DNA of 64,000 nt, taken from the NCBI GenBank assembly GCA_028564925.1, contig CM053029.1:427714803-427778802 (forward strand), written 5' to 3'. Position numbers and translations under genes: made by a program. The stretch comes from Lithobates sylvaticus. Its lineage: Eukaryota > Chordata > Amphibia > Anura > Ranidae. Each line of letters opens with the position of its first letter. Positions within the stretch are counted from its first letter, which is position 1. A model generated the notes under the pieces. The model was not told where the DNA came from, searched no databases, and was given only the letters and a program-made list of their open reading frames with translations. This document shows, piece after piece, positions 49,801-58,800 of this stretch.

Positions 49801-52800
49801 ACCAATCATTTGATTCAAAGCAGACCCTGCATTTTAACTAAACCAAAAGATCAGGCACCGGGATGGAGGTGGGTCAGTCGCCTTGGTGACAGCAGATATT
49901 GCGCACACTCGTGGAATGGCGCCAAACCACAGTACTTTAAAGTCTCCTTAGGAGACTTTAACCATTTCAGCCCCGGAAGATTTTACCCCCTTCCTGACCA
50001 GAGCACTTTAATTTGGCACTGCATTGCTTTAACTGACAATTGCGCGATTGAAACTAAATTTGCGGCCATTTTTGCCCACAAATAGAGCTTTCTTTTGGTG
50101 GCATTTTATCACCTCTGCGGTTTTTATTTTTTGCGCTAAAAAAAAAAAAAAAGTGACAATATTGAAAAAAAAAAATATATAAAAAAAAAAAAAATATATA
50201 AAAAAAAACTTTTTTTTTTTACTTTTTGCTAGAATAAATATCCCCCAAATTTAAAAAAAAAATAAAATTTCTTCATCAGTTTAGGCCAATATGTATTCTT
50301 CTACACATTTTTGGTAAAATCACAATAAGCGTATATTGATCTGCGCAAGTTATAGCGTCTACAAACTATGGGAAAGATTTATGGCATTTTTATTTATTTT
50401 CTAGTAATGGCGGTGATCTGTGATTTTTAGCGGTATTGCGACGGACAGATCGGACACTTGACACATTTTTGAGATCATTGACAATTATACAGCAATCAGT
50501 GCTATAAAAATGCACTGATTACTGTGTAAATGTCACCGGCAGGGAAGGGGTTAACACTAGGGAGAGATCAAGGGGTTAAAATCTGTGTTCCCCAGTGTGT
50601 TCCAACAGTATGGGGATGGGACTAAGAGGAGACATATCGCTGTTCCTACTTAATAGGAACAAACGACATGTCTCCCCTTCTCTAACAGCACAGGGATGTT
50701 TACACACAAATCCCTGCGCTGGCGCTCGCGGTATGGACAAATTTTAGTTTAGAAGTAGGGAAGGTTTAACCACTTCCGGATCGTCGTTTTACGTTGCTAA
50801 TTTGAAGAGGAGTACCGTTATGGTAGCAGCTAGCTACCATAACCGCGGTATCCTCTTCTTCAGCGGGCGGTCCGCTTCAAGGTAAAAGTGGACTCTGCGG
50901 TGGTGCCGCAATATACATTTTAAAATCGGCGGCAGGAGAGGAGGCACCCCCCCTTCCCGCCGCTCCCCGGAGTCCTCTACTGCTTACCGGAGCCGTCGTT
51001 ATCAGTGGAGGCCATCGGATCCTCTTCCAAGCCTGACATGGAGCCAAGTGAGGGGAAGATGGCCCCCACCCGTCTCCATATCATTGCAGGGTGGAAGAGA
51101 CGTCAAAACGTCACTTCCGCCCATAGCTCTTAAAAAAAGGGCATTGCATTTTAGTGTAAATATGAGATCTGAGGTCTTTTGACCCCAGATCTCATATTTA
51201 AGAGGTCCTGTCATGCTTCTTTTCTATTAAAAGGAATGTAAAAATTATATAAATGTGACCCAATTTTTTTATTTTTTTAAAGAACAGTAAAAAAAAAATA
51301 AAAAAAAAAAAAACCCCACAAAATAAAATGTAAAAAAAAAAAAAAAGGTAAAATAAGAAAAAAAATTTTTTCCAAACGCGCCCCATCCCGCTGAGCTCAC
51401 GTGCAGAAGTGAACGCATACATGAGCAGCGCTCGCATATGCAAATAGTGTTCAAACCACACATGTGAGGTATCGCCGCAAACGTTAGAGCGAGAGCAATA
51501 ATTCTAGCCCTCCAACTCAAAACATGTAACCTGTAGAATTTTTTAACCGTCGCCTATGGAGATTTTTAAGGGTAAAAGTTTGCCGCCATTCCACGAGCAA
51601 GCGCAACTTTGAAGCATGACAATATAAAAAAATTGGGCTAACTTTAATGTTGTCTTATTTAATTCAAAAAAAAAAAAGTGCACTTGTAAGACCGCTGCGC
51701 AAATACGTTGCAACAAAAAGTATTGCAACGACTGCCATTTTATTCTGTAGGGTGTTAGAAAAAAAAATATTTATAAGGTTTGGGGGTTCTAAGTAATTTT
51801 GAGCAAAAAAAAAATTTTTTAACTTGTAAACACCAAATCTCAGAAAGAGGCTTGGTCCTTAAGTGGTTAAAGAAACTAAGTTAATTCTTTGCTGTATAGA
51901 AAAGTTTACCTTTACTTCAGAAGCCAGACAGGACAATAGAGGTAAATCTCACAAAGTGGGGAGGAAGCTGTCTCCTTGCCTTTTGTTCTGAGGAAAACTA
52001 ACATTTTCAATTTCACATTATTTTCTGATTCAGTGACAGATATCAGGACAAACAGTGTTGAATATCCCCAATAGGGATACAGACAGCAACAAAAACTTGA
52101 AAGAAGGTCTCATCCTTCCCCCTTCTATCCAAAGTTAAGAGAAAAAAAACATTTTGCAAAGAGACAATTACCAGGTTTCTTAGGTCTTCTCCCAAGTAAT
52201 TCAGTTACTGCTTTTCTGAATCTTCTTGCTTCTTCTTCACTTGCAAAATTAAGACCAAGTTGACACGCCTGCAATATAAAAACACACAATTTTGCATATA
52301 TACACGAAAAACAAACATACCTAAATCTCTCCCTTATTTACAATGCATTCATAAAGTATTCAGACCGCTTTCACTTTCATAAATTTTGTTATGTTGCATC
52401 CAGTTGTTTAACCACTTAACACGTTCCTGCCCAGGCCAATTTTCAGCTTTCAGCACTGTCGCAATTTGAATGACAATTGGGCGGTCATGCAAAACTACCC
52501 AAACTCATTTTTTATCATTCCCACAAATGGAGCTTTCTTTCGGTGGTATTTGATCACCTCTGCGATTTTTATTTTTTGCGCAACAAATTAAAAAAAAGAC
52601 CGAAAATTTTGCAAAAAAAAAAAAAAAAAAACACAAGTTTTTGTTTCAGTTAGATTTTTGCTAAATAACTACGTTTTTTTCCATTGACGGGCACTGATAA
52701 GGCGGCACTGGTATGCGGCACCAATGACACTGATGGGTGGCACTGCTGGGCATCCCTGTTTTGTCATGTAAATAAGCGGTGCCAGTCAGTGCCCATTTGT

Positions 52801-55800
52801 GGGCACTGATTGGCATATTTTGGGCATTTTTTTTTTTGGCTGCGCTGATAAACAATCCGTGCATACCCCCGTCAATGATTTCCGGCACCCGCTGATCAGC
52901 TCTTACACTTCAGGGAAGGGAGCTCTGCAATGTAAACAGAGCTCCGAACACTGACAGGCAGTTTTGCCAGGGGAAAAAAACGCAAGATCGCTTAGTAAAA
53001 GCGCCACATAACAAAAGGCACACATTTAACCCCTTGATCGCCCGTAGGAGTTAATCCCTTCCCAGCCAGTGTCATTAGTACAGTGACAGTGTATATTATT
53101 CGCACTGATCATTGTATTAGTGTCACTAATGTCAGTATCAGTTAGCGTACCAGTATCTATACCAGAAGCTATAAATTTCACGCAAGCCAAATATAAAAAC
53201 TTATTGGGATTATTTTTTTACCAAACACGTAGCAGAATACATTTTGGCCTAAACTCATGAAGAAAATAGATTTTTTTTTAAATATTTTATTAGATATTAG
53301 GGTTTTTATTTTTTTTCAAAATTTTCTGTCCAATACAATCCCAACAGTGACACATGGTGGTAGCATCATGCTGTGGTGATGTTTTTCAACAGCAGGGACT
53401 GAGAGACTGGTCAGGTTTGAGGGAAAGCTGAATAGAACAAAGTACAGATATCCTCAGTGAAAATCTGTTCCACAAGGCTCAGGACCTCAGACTGGGCTGA
53501 AGGCTCACCTTCAAACATGACAAGGATCCCAAGCACACAGCCAAGACAACACAGGAGTGGTTTAGGGACAACTCTGTAAATGTCCTAGAGTGGTCCAGCC
53601 AGAGTCCTGACTTAAACCCTATTGAACATCTCTGGAGAGATCAAAAAATGGCTGTCCGATGGTCCCCATCCAACCTGACTAAGCTCGAGAGGAATTGCAA
53701 AAATAAAAAAAAAAAAAAAAAAATCACACAATCCAGGCGTACAAAGCTTGTCGCGTCCTCCCCAAAGACTCAAGGCTGATATCGTACCAAAAGGTGCTTT
53801 AACACAGTACAGAGTAAAGGGTCTGAATACTTAAGTACTTAATTACTTTTGTAATAAATTTTGACATTTACATTAAAATTCTGTTTTCACTTCATCATTA
53901 TGGGGCACTGAGTGAACTTAAACTGTAGTATCAGGCTGCAACATAACAAAAAATTTAAAAAAAAAGAAAGAAAAGGGGTTCTGAATACTTTATGAATGCA
54001 ATATACATAGCAGAGGTCAGCATTCTAATAAAGACAAAACTTTGTCAAAAGAACAGCACAGTACACTTAATTCACATAAAAATAGACACACACACACACT
54101 AGATAATCTTTCGCCAAATAGTATCTTCCCTGTATTTATGTTTACTCCACCTGAAGTACAAGAGGAAGTCCGGTATCCATTTTCAATAAACAATCATGGA
54201 TTAAGGTAGGTGGTGACAGAACAGTGTGGAACAAAAGCACATGTGCTCCTGAGAGATTTTTTTATATAGGCTCTCCGCTGCTCACTGGCCGGGTGTCGTT
54301 CCAGGGATCTGGGAGGATCCCTACTCTATGGTTGTGATGACACCCGAGCCTGGACCGACTGACGTCAGCAGAGCGCGGACTTCAGCCCGCTATCTGCTGA
54401 AAATGGGTCACAGGAGTGCAAAAACGCAATGCACTCCTGTGATCCACAGGAAAAGTATGGCCAAACAAGCTTTGGCTGTACTTCTCCTTTAAGGCAAAGG
54501 AGAACCTAACATCAAAGCAAGCAATACCTTTTTTGGTCATCTGAAAATGTGGCATTAATGGTTCAAGCCCTTAGCAGGTCTACGGCAAGAAGCCAAACTA
54601 AATGACTGACTGGCCAGAGATGTAAAGGAGCTCTGGACCCTTAGCATGGTTGCCACTCATTTAGGACGTATCTAAACTAGGCAAAGCATCCGTTGTTACG
54701 TTGCTTTAACTGGCAATTGCAAAGTTGTGCTGCGTTGTACCCAAATAAAATTTGTGTTTTTTTTCCCCCACAAATGGAGCTTTATTTTGGGTATTTGATC
54801 ACATGTGCGGTTTTTATTTTTTGCGCTATGAACAAAAAAAAAAAAATTTATATATATATATATATAACGTATGTAGAAGATCGCAATAAGCGTATATTGA
54901 TTGGCCTGCGCAAAATGTATAGCGTCTACAAAATAGGGGATAGATTTATGGCATTTTTATTATTTACTAGTAATGGTGGCTATCTGCGATTTTTAGCGGG
55001 ATTGCGACATTGCAGCAGACAGATCAGACACCCAACACTTTTTTGGGACCATTGACACTTATACAGCAATCAGAGCTAAAAATAGCCACTGATTACTGTA
55101 AATGTCACTGGCAAGGATGGGGTTAACACTAGGGAACGATCGAGGGGTTAAGAGTGCCCTAGGGAGGCATTTAACTGTGGGGGCAGTGTACTGGCTGGAG
55201 GAGGAGGAGGAGGAGGGAGGAGGAGGAGGAGGAGGAGGAGGAGGAGGAGGAGGAGGAGAGGAGGAGGAGGAGGAGAGGAGGGGAGAGAGGAGGAGGAGGA
55301 TGAGGAGGAGGAGGAGGAGGAGGAGGAGGAGGAGGAGGAAGGAGAAGAAAGAGAGAGAGATCCATGGCTTACAACCTAAGGGAGGTAAAGTACACTTTGG
55401 TATACTTGACAGATTAAGCAGCAATTCAGTGCAATTTTGTTCAATTTACAGAATGAGCAGTTGCTTAGCGTACAATGAACCAGACAAAGCAGGTTCATTA
55501 AAGTGTCTGGTATCCCTGATGAAATGGTAAATGGCCAAGCTCCTTGCAAGAAATAGGTGCTTTTGGAAATAGATACAGTCAACATACTATTTGGCTTTCA
55601 GTGCTGTCTACCCAAGTCAAAGCAGTCAGGTCAAGACGATTTACAACTCCAATTTCAAACAGGTTGGGATGCAGTGTAAAAACGACATAAAAACAAAATG
55701 CAATGATTTGCAAATCTCAAACTTATATTTTATTCAAAAGAAAAATAGAAAACTTAGCAAATGTTTACATGTTTACAAATAAAAAAATAAAAAATAAAAC

Positions 55801-58800
55801 AGGTCTCAAAAATTGGCAACAAGGAAGAGGTGGAAGAACATTTTTGGTTAGGTTAATTTGCAACAAGTCAGTAACATGATTGGGTATAATAAGGGAACCT
55901 TAGAGAGTCAGTGTCTCAGAAGTAAAGATGGGCAGAGGTTCACCAATCTCTGAAAAGCTTCATCTAAAAATTGTAAAACAATTTCAGAATAATGCTCAAC
56001 GTAATGTTGCAAAGACTTTGAATATATCCTTGCCTACAGTAAAGACTATCATCAAGAGATTCAGAGAATCTGGAAAAATCTCTGTACACAAGGGACAAGG
56101 CCAAAACGCAATATTGGATGCCTGCGATCTTTGGGCCCTTAGACAGCACTGTCACAAACAAGAACGGTTCTGTGATGGACATCACTGCATGGGCTCAGGA
56201 ATACTTTCAAAAATCAGTATTTTAAAGCGGTTGTATACCCGCACATCTAAAAAAAAAAAAAAAAAAGTAAATATAAATAAAAACCCTGTAAGGCAAAGGC
56301 ATAATGAGCTAGTATGCGGTGGCATACTAGCTCATTATGAAATACTTACTTTAGATCGAAGTCCCCGTATCGCAGCCCGGTCCACGCTGCGGGAGCTGGC
56401 ATCTTGCCCTCTGCGTTTCTTCTTGTTTCGCAGCTCCAGCGCTCTGACTGTCCAGATCCGCAATGACGTCACTCCTGCGCATGCGCGCTGGAGTCTTCTT
56501 CCTGGCAAGGTCTGGTAGCGTCTGCCGGGCATTCAGAGCGCATGCGCCGCTGATGTCAATGGTTGCATGCAAAGGGAATATCTCCTAAACCGTACAGGTT
56601 TGGGATATATTAATTTGACCTACAGGTAAGCCTCATTATAGGCTTACCTGTAGGTAAAAATGACAAAGTAGGGTATACAACCACTTTAAAACAGTTCCCT
56701 GTGTCAACCAAAAAACGCAAGGTAAAGCCTCTATCATGCAAAGAAGCTATATCTGAACATGATCCATAAATGGCACAGTCTTCCTTGGGCCAAAGCTCAT
56801 TTAAAATGGTCTGCTGCAAAGTGGAAAAAACTGTTCTGTGGGAAAACGATTTGAAATTTGACATCTTTGCCAACCATGGGAGTTGTGTCCTTCGGACTAA
56901 AGTGGAGAGGGACCTTCTGGCTGGTTAGCAGTGCTCAGGTAAAAAGCCTGCATCTATAGCACTGAACTAGAAAAGCCCTACGCTTCCATTGTCACAGGTT
57001 CTTCTCCGTATGAAGTCCATTAGACTGATGGAAAGGATCCACCATACTCTCCTGGACTCCATGCATAGATTTGATGGAAAATGGAATGCTTGATCAGCCC
57101 ACCTGCTTAGCTCTGAGACAGGAAACCCCTAACTTAACCTGGCCATCACTCAGATGGGGCTGAGTACTGATATTACTATCTATCCACAGAAGAGAGGAGA
57201 GTCATCCGTAACGGTCCTGCGCTTCTGCAATCCAGATTCAATAACTACAGAGACACTGTATAATGCTCACACATCAAGAGTTTTATTTTCTTATTGTTAT
57301 TTTCATTCTTTTTTCCAGTTACTCTCCAAGTTACCGTTAAGTGGTCTGTCTATGGACCTTTACATACCACTTGTCTGTTGGATGTACTGTTCGTTCAGCC
57401 ATCTGATACATGATCATAAGAGATGTACTTGTATTCCGTTCCAGCTCTAAACTGTACCTATGTTGATAGGTTTTGTATTCCTTGTTATTCTCCCAACGCT
57501 TGTACACTCTTTAATTTTCCTGTTCAAAATGTAATAAAAACGTTTGTAAACGAAAAGCCTGCATCTCTGATGGTATAGGGGTGGGGTAATGCATATGGAA
57601 TGAGCAGTTTGCACATCTGGAAAGACACCATCATGGCTGAAAGATACAGTATATCCAGGTTTTAGAGCAGCATATGCTCCCATCCAGACAACATCTTTAA
57701 GGGATTATTATAAACCACATACAGCATGGCTTCGTAGTAGAAGGGCTTAAGTGCTCAATGGGCATGCCTGCAGTCCAGACCTTTCACTAATTGAAAATGT
57801 ATGCTGCATCTTGAAAATTAAAAATATGAAAAAGAGGACCCAGGACTGTTGAGCAGTCAGAATCCTTTATCGTGCAAGAATGGGACAACGTTCCTCTCCC
57901 AAAACTTCAGCAACTGGTCTCCTCAGTTCCCAGACGTTTACAGAGTTTTGTTAAAAGAAGCATGGTAAATATGGCCCTGTCACCACTTTTTTGAGACATG
58001 TTGCTGCCATCAGTTTAATTTCCGATATCCCTTTCACACAGTCTAAAAAAAAAAATTACTTTGCACACAACTGCAGTGCTTCTTAACTTCCATACTTACA
58101 TCACCAGAAAATGTGTGGAAATAGGATCTTGGGCTATTATATACAAAATTATAATAAAGCTCTTGCTCATAGAGTTGACGACCATCCTGGAAAGACAAAT
58201 GCATGATTTATTAAAAAAAAAAAAAAGGGGGGCGGGGGGGGGAGGTGGGGGGGGGGGGGGGGGGGGGGGGGGGGGTCAAGGTTGGGGGGGGGGGGGGGGC
58301 CCGCGGGGGGGGGGGGAGAATCAAGCTTCTAGCAATTTCAAGAGGTCTGATATGACAAAAACTATCTTGACTATCACAGTGAGTAGTGTATTCATCCTAA
58401 TGGTTAAATTCCTACTAAAATTAAAGTCAGATACCCATGAATATCATATAGAAATTATGTACGACAGTCAGCTTATTATGAAATCCGATAATAATCATGA
58501 TCCAAACACTAATCTACTCATCTCGGATAATCACTGCCCTATTTCACAGGTGTCCCAACTGTAGTTTGTGTCACCATACTGCTCACAGAGCCCATTACAA
58601 TAATGAAACATTACCCAATTTGGATACGACTATATGACCATTAGCTTTTTGTCTTCTACCATGTCTAATTTCACCTTGATGCAAAAAAGAGGTAACACAG
58701 CAGTAAACATTGTTCGCCAGTTATGCAAAAGAAAACAAAAAAGAAAAAACATGTATAAATCAGACAGTAGCTATAAGATCGCTTAAGAAAGAAAAACAAC

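Larger units (their letters stand above)
45088..52171 (-). other. WASL: WASL intron 4
   Basis: 7084 bp. Holds MITEs at 45597-46074, 46241-46630, 47633-48036 and 48455-48777, and two chained TTAA-flanked elements (49962-51866). A short frame at 48150-48389 has no family I recognise. The stretch 48780-49950 shows no gene. Confidence 0.7.
55644..58025 (+). mobile_element. Tc1-like transposon with two nested insertions
   Basis: Starts caactccaatttcaaacagg after TA (55642-55643). The N-terminal transposase (from 55928) reads [19 protein letters not shown] with an HTH ([20 protein letters not shown]). Later coding parts continue at 56691-56941 and 57567-57980, where ctttcactaattgaaaatg is the last catalytic block region. 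A MITE (56221-56690) and a LINE fragment (56956-57552) interrupt it. The right terminal repeat is missing. Same family as 31661-32250. Confidence 0.88.
52269..58099 (-). other. WASL: WASL intron 3
   Basis: 5831 bp, nearly filled by two Tc1-like elements with nested insertions (52341-54003 and 55644-58025), a CCACTT-family fragment (54690-55170) and a GGA microsatellite. The piece 54004-54690 has no gene. Confidence 0.7.

Noticed and set aside
50770-51866. Firm piggyBac assignment from the TTAA flanks
   Set aside because: Kolobok also uses TTAA, no transposase is present, and a related family copy is flanked by ATAG.
55059-55530. Frames encoding poly-Glu/Gly or poly-Pro/Ser on both strands
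   Set aside because: Pure products of the GGA microsatellite.
58061-58564. 167-codon plus-strand frame with a poly-Gly stretch
   Set aside because: It runs antisense through WASL exon 3 and across the G-run; no protein-like content.
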